From an uncultured Clostridium sp. (lineage in GTDB: Bacteria > Bacillota > Clostridia > TANB77 > CAG-465), in assembly GCA_900553785.1 (NCBI GenBank), contig USES01000006.1:1-50015 (forward strand): 50,015 nucleotides of DNA. The letters are read 5' to 3'. The stretch's first letter is position 1; every line of letters begins with the position of its first letter. Positions 17,115 through 25,693 of this stretch are shown in pieces. A program made the translations under genes and the position numbers. The notes beneath the pieces were generated by a model. It did no database searches. It had not been told where the DNA came from and saw only the letters and a list, made by a program, of their open reading frames with translations.

Positions 17115-17190
17115 GCTTTCATAGCTCAGTTGGCAGAGTGCGTCATTGGTAATGACGAGGTCACGGGTTCGACTCCCGTTGGAAGCTCCA
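17115..17190 (+). tRNA. tRNA-Thr (anticodon GGT)
   Basis: Complete cloverleaf: acceptor GCTTTCA/TGGAAGC, anticodon stem CGTCA/TGACG with loop TTGGTAA, T arm ACGGG-TTCGACT-CCCGT, and encoded CCA at 17188-17190. Anticodon GGT reads ACC/ACU. An extended -10 (TG-T-TATACT, 17096-17104) lies 11 bases upstream. Confidence 0.97.
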
Positions 17191-17205
17191 AAAATTGTAA
17201 AAGTG

Positions 17206-17241
17206 GGCAACTGTACATTTCAAAAGTTGTCTTTTTTTTTT
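17206..17241 (+). terminator. Terminator of tRNA-Thr
   Basis: GGCAACT (17206-17212) pairs with AGTTGTC (17225-17231, one G-T), followed by ten T. Confidence 0.85.
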
Positions 17242-17349
17242 ACACTATAATAAATGTGTTGCAAAAGATGTGTATCTGTGGTACAATTATTATGTTAACT
17301 CTCCGGTTTTACATTTCATTAAAATAATTATTTTAGGAGGATATGCTGT

Positions 17350-17535
17350 ATGCATGAGTATCGCATTGTTCAGATGGAGGCCAAAAATTTATCGTTTGCA
17401 ATTGAAGAAGTCGAAAAAGAAGTATCATATTTTATGCAGATGGGGTGGAAACCTCAAGGTGGAGTGAGTATTTCAATAAAAAACTTGCCTACCACAGCTA
17501 TATATATTGTTTGTCAGTCGATAATAAGGCAGTAA
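17350..17535 (+). CDS. DUF1737-like small protein
   Basis: 61 residues from ATG 17350 after TTAGGAGG. The pattern EYRIVQMEAKNLSFAIEEVEKEV followed by FMQMGWKPQGGVSI matches the small DUF1737 domain, whose W-x-P-x-G-G-V-S core is characteristic. Function is unknown in the family. The tail after GGVSI is less typical. A terminator follows at 17563. Confidence 0.65.
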   Translation: MHEYRIVQMEAKNLSFAIEEVEKEVSYFMQMGWKPQGGVSISIKNLPTTAIYIVCQSIIRQ

Positions 17536-17562
17536 AAAGGGAAAAATTGTATAACTCAACAC

Positions 17563-17596
17563 AAAAAGAGCATGTCAGATATGATATGCTCTTTTT
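17563..17596 (+). terminator. Terminator after DUF1737 gene
   Basis: AAAAAGAGCAT (17563-17573) pairs with ATGCTCTTTTT (17585-17595); the A and T ends make it usable in both directions. Confidence 0.8.
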
Positions 17597-17679
17597 ACAT
17601 GGAAATAATTTATCCAAATTTGTATATTTTTCGTGACAAATTTTTGACTATATGTTATAGTTATATTGAGGTGCAAAAT

Positions 17680-18570
17680 ATGGCAAAATCATTTAATGAT
17701 ATATATAATGAGGTTTTTTCTAAATATGGTGATGAAATAAATAAAATACAAAACTCTACAAAAAAGAAAGTTAAAATAGCTGTAATTATATATTGTATAA
17801 TTTTGCTGGCTTTAATACTTCTTAAGATGTATTTTGCTATTATTCAATGTTCAATATTCTATCTTGTAATTAGTACAATAATTATAAATCTTACTTCAAG
17901 ATATGGAAACGGGAACAAATATAAAACTGGTGTAATAAATGATTTAGTAAAAGCTGTATATCCATCATCAGAGTACAATTACATTAAAGGTATTCCATCA
18001 AGCAAGTATAACAAGAGGGCATTTAAAGATCATTATGATAGGTATTCTTCAGAGGATTTGGTTGTTACAAACAACGCTATGAATTTAGAGTTTTCTGAAG
18101 TTCATACTGAGGTTGAGTCTGAAGATAGCGACGGTCATACTACATATACCACATCATTTTCAGGAATAGCTGGTTTGTGTGATTTAAGAAAAAATATAAA
18201 CACAAATTTATATATAACAAGTAATAGAGCATTTGCAAAGTCTAATAAAAACAATGTCCGTGTGGATATGCCTGAGTTTGAAAAAACGTTTGATGTGTTT
18301 GCAGATAACAAAATAACTGCGATGGGACTTTTAACAGCAGATGTCATGGCAGAATTATTGGAGATGAAAAAAAATCTTGGATGTATGTTTGAAATAGCTG
18401 TTGAAAACGATAAAATCTATTTCAGAATGCATACAGGAAATTCTTTTGAAATGACTATATTTAAAGATAGTATGGGAGTAGAACAATTAAAGAAGTACTA
18501 TGATTTACTTGTTTATGTGGATAGAATAACTAAATTATTGGACAAACATATACAAGCTTTGGAAATATAA
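17680..18570 (+). CDS. DUF3137 domain membrane protein, copy 1
   Basis: 296 residues. The start is ATG 17680 (GAGGTG upstream); the longer frame to 17572 overlaps the preceding terminator. A coiled N-terminal segment (SFNDIYNEVFSKYGDEINK) is followed by two hydrophobic helices at about 30-75, then a cytoplasmic or exposed domain. The DUF3137 signature is DMPEFEKTFDVFADNKITAM, then LLTADVMAELLEM and KIYFRMHTGNSFE. It is clearly paralogous to the next gene (28 bases downstream), and both precede lemA. DUF3137 and LemA genes commonly sit together in bacteria; their joint function is not established. Confidence 0.8.
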   Translation: MAKSFNDIYNEVFSKYGDEINKIQNSTKKKVKIAVIIYCIILLALILLKMYFAIIQCSIFYLVISTIIINLTSRYGNGNKYKTGVINDLVKAVYPSSEYNYIKGIPSSKYNKRAFKDHYDRYSSEDLVVTNNAMNLEFSEVHTEVESEDSDGHTTYTTSFSGIAGLCDLRKNINTNLYITSNRAFAKSNKNNVRVDMPEFEKTFDVFADNKITAMGLLTADVMAELLEMKKNLGCMFEIAVENDKIYFRMHTGNSFEMTIFKDSMGVEQLKKYYDLLVYVDRITKLLDKHIQALEI

Positions 18571-18598
18571 TTTTAACAAAAATAGGATGTGAGATAGT

Positions 18599-19522
18599 AT
18601 GAGAAGGTCTTTGGATGAGATATATGAGGAAGTTTATTCCAAATATGGGATAGAGCTTGAAGAGAAGAGAAAAAAAGCTAGAAAAACTTCAAAAGAAATC
18701 ATGAAGGTTTGGGCTATAATAGTAGCAATTAGTATTGTAATCCTTATATTTGTTGGCTTTAATTTTTCTAATATAATAAAAATAGGGGGCGTAGATTTTA
18801 TCTGTTGGCTGATAGCTGGTGTGATAATTGCATGTATTTGGCCCACAGGTGAAGGTACAAATATCAACTCTAGAAGGGATGTAATTAAAACTATTGTATA
18901 TGGAGTTTTCCCTTCAGCTAAATACTCTCGTGGAGAAGGAATCCCTTCTTCTGAATATAGAGGCTATTTTTTTGGAGATAGGTGCGATAGATTCTTTTCA
19001 GAGGATTTGATTGCTACAAACGATAAAACCAATTTGAATTTTTCGGAAGTTTGTACAAAATGTATGTACAAAAACAAAGAAGGGGATTATGATTACAGAA
19101 CATCTTTTTTAGGGATAGCAGGATATTTTGATTTACCAAAGTCGATCGATACAAAAATATATATCACAGCAGATAAGAAACTCGAAAAAAAGACGGAAGA
19201 TAAAGTTTGTTTGGATATGCCTGAGTTTGAGGAGATATTTGATGTTTATACAGGTAACAAAATAACAGCAGTTGCTCTTTTAACAGCAGATGTTATGACA
19301 GAGCTCATAGAAATGAAAAATAAATTAAATTTGATGTTTGATATTGCAATAGAAAATGATAGAGTTTATTTTAGAATAAATACTGGGGAGATATTAGAAT
19401 TAGAGATGTTTATTGATGATCAAATGAGACCAGAAGTGCTATCAAAGCATTACAATTTACTTTGCTATGTAGATGATGTAGCAAAATTATTATATAAACA
19501 TATAGCAGATTTAGAAATTTAA
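18599..19522 (+). CDS. DUF3137 domain membrane protein, copy 2
   Basis: 307 residues from ATG 18599. Tandem paralogue of the preceding gene with the same order: SLDEIYEEVYSKYGIELEE, two transmembrane helices (about 38-85), then DMPEFEEIFDVYTGNKITAV, LLTADVMTELIEM and RVYFRINTGEILELE. The two have diverged considerably, so the duplication is not recent. Eleven bases separate it from lemA, indicating a three-gene operon ending at the terminator at 20077. Confidence 0.8.
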   Translation: MRRSLDEIYEEVYSKYGIELEEKRKKARKTSKEIMKVWAIIVAISIVILIFVGFNFSNIIKIGGVDFICWLIAGVIIACIWPTGEGTNINSRRDVIKTIVYGVFPSAKYSRGEGIPSSEYRGYFFGDRCDRFFSEDLIATNDKTNLNFSEVCTKCMYKNKEGDYDYRTSFLGIAGYFDLPKSIDTKIYITADKKLEKKTEDKVCLDMPEFEEIFDVYTGNKITAVALLTADVMTELIEMKNKLNLMFDIAIENDRVYFRINTGEILELEMFIDDQMRPEVLSKHYNLLCYVDDVAKLLYKHIADLEI

Positions 19523-19533
19523 GGAGAAAAAAG

Positions 19534-20067
19534 ATGATAATATTAGGAATTATTTTATTTATACTTATACTTTACATTATAACGAAGTATAACGGATTTA
19601 AAAAGAAAAGATTACAAGTTGAACAAGCAAAAAAAGCAATTGACATATATTTAAAACAGCGTTTTGATTTGATTCCAAATCTTGTTGAAGTAGTAAAAGG
19701 AGAAAAAGAATACGAAAAAGAAGTATTAGAAAACTTAACTAAATTAAGAAGTGAGGCTATTAAAGAACATGGGTTGCAAGAAAAGGCAAAATTAAATAAC
19801 GAGTATAACAAGATACTATTACTTGCAGAAAATTATCCTAATTTGAAATCTAATGCATCATTTTTAAATTTACAAAAACAGTTGACTAAAATGGAAAATC
19901 AACTTCAAGCTGCAAGAAGAATATATAATGTGGAAGTTACTGAATATAATACAAAAATTGTTACAGTTCCAACAAATATTATAGCAGGGCTATTTGGATT
20001 TAAACAAGTAGAATATTTTGAAGTAAAAGACGAAGAAAAAGAAAATGTTGAAATCAACTTAGACTAA
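19534..20067 (+). CDS. lemA: LemA family protein
   Basis: 177 residues from ATG 19534 after AAGGAG. A single N-terminal membrane helix (IILGIILFILILYIITKY) is followed by a long helical domain with the LemA features VEQAKKAIDIYLKQRFDLIPNL and AARRIYNVEVTEYNT, then the C-terminal PTNIIAGLFGFKQVEYFE. It is membrane-anchored with the helical domain outside or inside depending on topology. The family role is not established. It is translated with the two DUF3137 genes upstream. Confidence 0.92.
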   Translation: MIILGIILFILILYIITKYNGFKKKRLQVEQAKKAIDIYLKQRFDLIPNLVEVVKGEKEYEKEVLENLTKLRSEAIKEHGLQEKAKLNNEYNKILLLAENYPNLKSNASFLNLQKQLTKMENQLQAARRIYNVEVTEYNTKIVTVPTNIIAGLFGFKQVEYFEVKDEEKENVEINLD

Positions 20068-20076
20068 ATAAAAGAG

Positions 20077-20123
20077 TATTACCAGAGGTGTACATTAAAA
20101 GTACAATCGGGTAATATTTTTTT
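20077..20123 (+). terminator. Terminator of the DUF3137-lemA operon
   Basis: TATTACC (20077-20083) pairs with GGTAATA (20110-20116), with an inner GTAC/GTAC stem, followed by TTTTTTT. Confidence 0.8.
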
Positions 20124-20236
20124 ACCTTTAAAACAATTGTCGATAACACTTCAAACCGGTCGAAAGCATGTGAGTCATATGTAATATGTAATATAATAAC
20201 AAAGAAAACAGATAAACATATTGGAGGTTTGAAGTG

Positions 20237-22574
20237 ATGTATGAATTTACTAAAAGAGCACAAGTAGCTCTAGATTATACAAAAAAGTTTGCAATAAGCT
20301 TAAATTCCGGATATGTCGGAACAGAGCATATGTTATATGGTCTAATCAAAGAAGGAAAGGGCTTAGCTTCAAAGATACTTATGGCTCAAAATCTTACTGC
20401 AACTCAAATAGAAGAGAGCATAGTTAAACTATATGGTAAAGCTAGTAAACCTAATAAATGTAGTGATCCTTCACTTACACCTAGAGCACATAGGGTGTTA
20501 GAAGAAAGCGTAAATGAAGCAAAAAAGCTTAATTGCAAATATATTGGAACAGAACATATTTTAGCATCTTTACTAAAAGAAACAGATAGCATGGCGGTTA
20601 GAGTTTTAATAGATTTGTCTGTTAATCCTAATAAAATATTTATGGATATATTTAAACTTACATCTGAGTCTGAAAGTATAAATAATTCTGGTATATTTAA
20701 GTGCGCAAATACACCTAATCTAGATATGTATGCTAAAGATTTAACACGGACTTGCAAAGGCTGGAAAGATAGATGCAGTTATAGGTAGAGAAGAAGAGTT
20801 AAAAAGAGTTATTGGAATACTTACTAGATGTACAAAGAATAATCCATTGCTTTTAGGAGAGGCTGGAGTTGGTAAAACTGCTATAATAGAGGGACTAAGT
20901 TTAAAAATTGCAAAAGGGGAAGTAAGTGATTGCCTGCTCGGTAAAAGAATTTTTATGCTAGACATTTCTTCTTTAATAGCTGGCGCAAAATATAGAGGGG
21001 ATTTTGAAGAACGATTAAAGCTTTGTCTGCAAGAAGCCATGGAAGCACAAAATATAATTATATTTATTGATGAAATGCATACACTAATTGGTGCAGGTGC
21101 AGCAGAAGGGGCGATTGATGCTGCAAATATTTTAAAACCTTTCTTAGCACGATCACAAATACAGATGATTGGTATTACTACAAATGCAGAGTATCAAAAG
21201 TATGTTGCAAAAGATAGTGCGTTTGCACGTAGATTTCAAACTGTAATGGTTGATGAGCCGAGTATAGATGAATGTTTTAAAATCTTAAAAGGTGTTAAGA
21301 AAAAATATGAAAGCTATCATAATGTTATAATTCCAGATAGCGTAATTAAATTTGCTATAACAGAATCTGTAAGGTATATAACAGATAAAAATTTACCAGA
21401 CAAAGCGATAGATATTATAGATGAAGCTTGTACTAATCAACAATTGAAACTTGTTGCAGATAAAAAAGGAGCATCTAAAAATGAACTGCAAATATTTTTA
21501 GAGAAAATAAATAAAACTGGAAAATCTGAAAAAAGAATACTTACAAAAGATGATGTATGTGATGTTATAAGTAAATGGACTAAAATCCCTGTGACAAAGT
21601 TAAAGTCTAAAGAAAGTAGTAGATACAAGAATATTGAAAAAAACTTAAAGTCTAGGGTAGTTGGTCAAGATGAGGCAATAGAGAAAATATCTCGTGCAAT
21701 AATTAGAAGTAGGGTGGGTCTAAAAGATCCAAAAAGACCTATAGGTAGCTTTCTATTTATTGGCCCAACTGGTGTTGGTAAAACAGAACTTGTAAAAGTT
21801 TTAGCAGAGGAGTTGTTTGCAAAGCCAGATGCTCTAATACGTTTAGATATGTCAGAGTTTTCAGAGCCACATAGTACGTCAAAGCTTATAGGGTCACCTC
21901 CTGGATATATTGGATTTGGAGAACAGGGTGTGCTGACAGATAAAGTTAGAAAAAAGCCATATAGTATAATACTTTTTGATGAAATAGAAAAAGCACATCC
22001 AGATATATATAATATTTTATTACAAATACTAGATGATGGTCGTCTCACTGATTCGACAGGTAGGGAGTGTGATTTTAAGAATACTATTTGTATAATGACA
22101 TCAAACGTTGGTGCAAGAAATATTACAGATAAAAATACTGTTGGATTTGTGAAAGTGGCTGATGAAAAAGCAGAATATGAAAGAATGAAAGATGCTGTTA
22201 TGGCAGAGGTAAATAAATGCTTTAGCCCAGAGTTCTTAAATAGATTAGATGATATAATAGTATTTAACAAATTAAATGAAAACAGCGTAAACAAAATTGC
22301 AAAATTACTTTTAAATGAGGTAAAATCCAGAGCAAAATCTAAAGGAATTAGGGTTACATTTGAAGATAGTGTAGTAGAATATATAACACGTGTTGGCTTT
22401 GATACAAAAAGAGGGGCAAGACCGATTAGAAGAGCTATTGAGAAGAATATAGAGGATAAATTTGCTGAGTATGTTATAGATAAAAAGATAGATTATAAAT
22501 CTGAATTTAATGTTTCATTTTCCGAGGAATTAAATGATATAGTTATATCTAAAAAGAAGAAAGTAAAAGTGTAA
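20237..22574 (+). CDS. clpC: Clp-family AAA+ unfoldase (ClpC-like), needs +1 frameshift at CGG
   Basis: Hexameric unfoldase expected to feed ClpP. ATG 20237 follows GGAGG. The Clp N domain covers about 1-145, with two repeats. The zero frame meets CGG at 20747-20749 and then stops at TAG (20786-20788). Skipping the C gives AKDLT-G-LAKAGKIDAVIGREEE, in register with the family's DLTxLA...DPVIGR. AAA1 then follows with GEAGVGKTAI near 206, and AAA2 with GPTGVGKTELVK near 509; sensor and C-terminal regions (RGARPIRRAIEK) are intact. The total is 778 residues. The linker between AAA1 and AAA2 is short and I see no UVR motif, so dependence on MecA/McsB-type adaptors is doubtful. ctsR, mcsA and mcsB are not adjacent. 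Confidence 0.88.
20747..20750 (+). other. Putative +1 recoding site CGGA in the clpC-like gene
   Basis: The zero-frame codons are TTA ACA CGG ACT TGC. Skipping the C gives TTA ACA GGA CTT GCA AAG. Unlike gpsA and asnB, no stop follows CGG directly; the unshifted frame runs 13 more codons. A stop codon is therefore not part of the signal. Confidence 0.65.
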
Positions 22575-22579
22575 AAATT

Positions 22580-22618
22580 AAAACAGTCATGAACAAAATT
22601 TAGCTCATGGCTGTTTTA
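22580..22618. terminator. Bidirectional terminator between clpC-like gene and rmuC
   Basis: AAAACAGTCATGA (22580-22592) pairs with TCATGGCTGTTTT (22605-22617); A- and T-rich ends serve both strands. Confidence 0.85.
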
Positions 22619-22626
22619 TAAAATTA

Positions 22627-23853
22627 TTAAACTTCATCAGAAGTGTCATCAACCGTTTCGCTAAGTGAAAGATTATAGAACTCCTTTTCATCAGCTACTG
22701 GCAAGGCTTCTACACTTTTTAATTTTTTCTCTATAGTACGAGTCTTTCTTGTTGCATCATTCATTGTATTAGAAATCTCTATTAGTTTTTTATTTGTTTT
22801 ATCTAGAAGATCTCCAAATTTGTTAAATTCTGTTTTAATGTTTCCAAGCAATTCCCAAACTTCACTAGAACGTTTTTCTATTGCTAGAGTTTTGAAGCCC
22901 ATTTGTAAACTGTTTATTAGTGCGACAAATGTAGAGGGACCTGTAATAAGCACTCTGTATTTTTGAGTTAAAATTTCACATAAGCCTGTATTTTTAATAA
23001 CTTCACAGTAAAGACTTTCTGTAGGAAGAAACATTATTCCAAAGTCTGTTGTATAAGGTGGGTCAATGTATTTTTCAAATATTGCTTTAGCACAAGATTT
23101 AATTTCGTTTTCTAAACTTTTTTTACATTCTGCAACTTGTGTTACATCTCCTGCTTCTTCTGCTGTAACAAGCCTTGAATAGTCTTCAACTGGAAATTTA
23201 GAATCAACTGGAAGCAACACTGTATCTATTCCGTTTTTTCCTGGCAATTTTATAGCAAATTCAACAAAGTCATTTGTTTTAGCTTTAATTTTTACATTTG
23301 TAACGTATTGTTCAGGTGTTAAAAATTGCTCTAGTATATTAGACAGTTGTACTTCACCCCAATATCCACGTGATTTTACGTTAGTAAAAACTTTTTTTAA
23401 ATCTCCAACTCCTTGAGCAAGGCTTTGCATTTCTCCTAAACCTTTATATACAGATTCTAGTCTATCATTTACAAGTTTGAAAGATTCGCCAAGTCTTTGT
23501 TCTAATGTGTTTTGAAGCTTTTCGTCAACTGTCATTCTCATACGCTCCAATTTATCATTATTATCTTTTTGTATATGCTGCAAGTTTTCTTCTACAGTTT
23601 TACGTATGTTTTCTAATTTCACTTCATTTATAGTTGTCAAGTTTGTAAGACTGTTTTGTTGGATATTAGTACTTTCTACAATTTTTCCACCAATAATATT
23701 TGTGAGTTCCTCACGAGTTTGTTTAAGCCCATTTGCGAGTTCACGTTTTATATCCTCAGACTTGTCACGCTTAGATGATTTTATTAAAGCTATGACAAGC
23801 AAAATAATTACTACGACTAATGCTGCTATAACTCCTATTAAAGTAGTTTCCAT
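22627..23853 (-). CDS. rmuC: RmuC-family DNA recombination protein
   Basis: 408 residues from ATG 23853 (GAGGTG upstream). An N-terminal membrane helix (TLIGVIAALVVVIILLVIALI) precedes a coiled coil (about 35-150). The RmuC domain follows, with RGYWGEVQLSNILEQFL, LLPVDSKFPVEDYSRL and GIMFLPTESLYCEV. RmuC proteins limit recombination-linked rearrangements at inverted repeats and contain a restriction-endonuclease-like core. The gene is alone on the - strand between a convergent terminator and a divergent flippase gene. Confidence 0.93.
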   Translation of the reverse strand: METTLIGVIAALVVVIILLVIALIKSSKRDKSEDIKRELANGLKQTREELTNIIGGKIVESTNIQQNSLTNLTTINEVKLENIRKTVEENLQHIQKDNNDKLERMRMTVDEKLQNTLEQRLGESFKLVNDRLESVYKGLGEMQSLAQGVGDLKKVFTNVKSRGYWGEVQLSNILEQFLTPEQYVTNVKIKAKTNDFVEFAIKLPGKNGIDTVLLPVDSKFPVEDYSRLVTAEEAGDVTQVAECKKSLENEIKSCAKAIFEKYIDPPYTTDFGIMFLPTESLYCEVIKNTGLCEILTQKYRVLITGPSTFVALINSLQMGFKTLAIEKRSSEVWELLGNIKTEFNKFGDLLDKTNKKLIEISNTMNDATRKTRTIEKKLKSVEALPVADEKEFYNLSLSETVDDTSDEV

Positions 23854-23976
23854 ATATAATACACCTCGCATATTATTATACTGAACAAAAGTTCATTTGT
23901 CAATTAGAACTTTAAATTTATATAAACATATAATTAAAAGTAAATACAGAACATATCTTGTATATGGGTGATTTGT

Positions 23977-25491
23977 TTGAAAAGGCCAAGTAGATTTATG
24001 TTTGATGCACTTGTATTAACTATATCTGGAATACTTGCCAGGGTAATAGCAGTTTCTTTTAATGTGTACGTCTCAAAAAGAATAAGTACAGAGGCAATGG
24101 GTGTATATCAAATGCTTATGTCTATATATCTATTTGGTATAAACATAGCTGTTGCTGGTATGGGGCTCACAACTATAAAACTTGTATCTAAAGAAGAAGC
24201 ACTAGAAAATAAAGAAAAAGTGTCATTGATAATGAAAAAAATAATTCGTTACACGGTAACTATGGGAAGTATTGCTATGGTACTTTTAATGATGACTTCA
24301 AGTTTTTTAGTAGAACATGTTTTAAATAATTTAGTAACAGAAAGAGTAATATATATACTTGCTGTGTCACTGCCATTTCTTTCAGTATCCTACTCATTGA
24401 ATGGATATTTTACTGCAGAAAGAAAAGTTTTTAAAAGCGCCATATTGCAAGTATTTGATCAGATATCTAAAGTTATTGTAATGATAATATTTATGAATAA
24501 ATTTTTACCTGGAGATTTAGAAAATGCATGTATCGCACTAATCTTAGGAGATACTGTGTGTGAAGTTATATATTGTATTATTACTGTATTTTTGTATAGA
24601 TTAGATGATAAAAAAGCAACGTGCGATACAAAGCTAAAAATCAAAGAGATGAAAAAAGAAAAAGATACAGCAAAAGAAATAATCAATATTGCATTTCCAA
24701 TAGCTTTTACTGCATGTATTCGTTCGGGGTTAAATGCGTTAAAACAAGTCACCATTCCAAAAAGCCTTTCAAAATCCAATATGTCATATAAAGAGGCAAT
24801 ATCTGAGTATGGTGTTGTAACTGGAATGGCAATGCCAATAATTTCTTTCATGGCGGTATTTATTCAACCTTTTAGTGGACTTTTGCTTCCACAATTTTCT
24901 GAATATGCTGCAAAGAAAGATAAAAAAAGAATACTGTATACAATAGATAGAGTTTTTAGTACTACCATATGCTATGCACTGTGTATTATGGGAGGCCTTT
25001 GGACATTTTCTACAGAATTAGGAGAGATTTTATATAATAATTCAAGCGTTGGGTGGTATATTAAGATGTTATGCCCTCTAGTTGTGTTTATGTATTTAGA
25101 TTCAACTGTAGATAGTATGTTAAGGGGACTAGATAAACAGATTGGGGTAATGGTTTGTAATATAATAGATTTAATAGTAAGCATAAGCTTTATATATTTT
25201 GTAGTCCCTATTATGGGTGTTAAAGGATACGTTGCATCAATGTTTTTAAGTACTATTCTTAATGCTAGTATAAGTATAGCAATTTTAATACATACAGTTC
25301 ATTTTGAATTTAAACTTTTTTCATGGATTATACTTCCTGCAGGAGGAGTTGTACTTGCTGCAGTCGTTTCAAGAGTAATAATTAGTACACTAAATGCAAG
25401 TTATATAACTTTAGCTATTAGTGCTGGAGTATATGTTTTAATATATATGATTTATTATTTACTCATAAAGAGGATAAAAAGAAAGTTGTAA
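23977..25491 (+). CDS. MOP-superfamily flippase (SpoVB/MurJ-like)
   Basis: 504 residues from TTG 23977, with GGTGA five bases upstream; a GTG at 23968 is possible. About 14 hydrophobic helices run along the chain, in the pattern of polysaccharide or lipid-linked-precursor exporters. The N-terminal FDALVLTISGILARVIAV and the YQMLMSIYLFGINIAVAGM segment resemble stage V sporulation protein B. Candidate substrates are lipid II or another undecaprenyl-linked sugar. Membership of the superfamily is clear; the choice between SpoVB and a polysaccharide exporter is not. Confidence 0.85.
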   Translation: MKRPSRFMFDALVLTISGILARVIAVSFNVYVSKRISTEAMGVYQMLMSIYLFGINIAVAGMGLTTIKLVSKEEALENKEKVSLIMKKIIRYTVTMGSIAMVLLMMTSSFLVEHVLNNLVTERVIYILAVSLPFLSVSYSLNGYFTAERKVFKSAILQVFDQISKVIVMIIFMNKFLPGDLENACIALILGDTVCEVIYCIITVFLYRLDDKKATCDTKLKIKEMKKEKDTAKEIINIAFPIAFTACIRSGLNALKQVTIPKSLSKSNMSYKEAISEYGVVTGMAMPIISFMAVFIQPFSGLLLPQFSEYAAKKDKKRILYTIDRVFSTTICYALCIMGGLWTFSTELGEILYNNSSVGWYIKMLCPLVVFMYLDSTVDSMLRGLDKQIGVMVCNIIDLIVSISFIYFVVPIMGVKGYVASMFLSTILNASISIAILIHTVHFEFKLFSWIILPAGGVVLAAVVSRVIISTLNASYITLAISAGVYVLIYMIYYLLIKRIKRKL

Positions 25492-25528
25492 TTTATATTA
25501 AAATGTTTGAAAAAATACATAGCAAAAC

Positions 25529-25578
25529 AAACTTCTTTGTAACCGAATGTTTATCCTTCGGACAACAAAGAAGTTTTT
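25529..25578 (+). terminator. Terminator after the flippase gene
   Basis: AAACTTCTTTGT (25529-25540) pairs with ACAAAGAAGTTT (25565-25576) around an inner CCGAA/TTCGG stem, followed by T. Confidence 0.8.
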
Positions 25579-25658
25579 AATATGTAATAAGCATATATGA
25601 ATTTATTGTAAAAAATATATCTAAATGTGAATTCAAAACTTGAAAAAAGTCAATAATA

Positions 25659-25685
25659 CTTGTATACTATTTGCTATACAAGGAG
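25659..25685 (+). promoter_or_regulatory. Hairpin overlapping the asnB2 ribosome-binding site
   Basis: CTTGTATA (25659-25666) pairs with TATACAAG (25675-25682); the last bases of the stem are part of AAGGAG, whose ATG is at 25694. Folding would partly hide the ribosome-binding site. Confidence 0.4.
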
Positions 25686-25693
25686 AATTTATT

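Noticed and set aside
20135..20185. CtsR operator upstream of the clpC-like gene
   Set aside because: GGTCGAA and AGTCATA are present but spacing and sequence do not fit the tandem GGTCAAA heptads.
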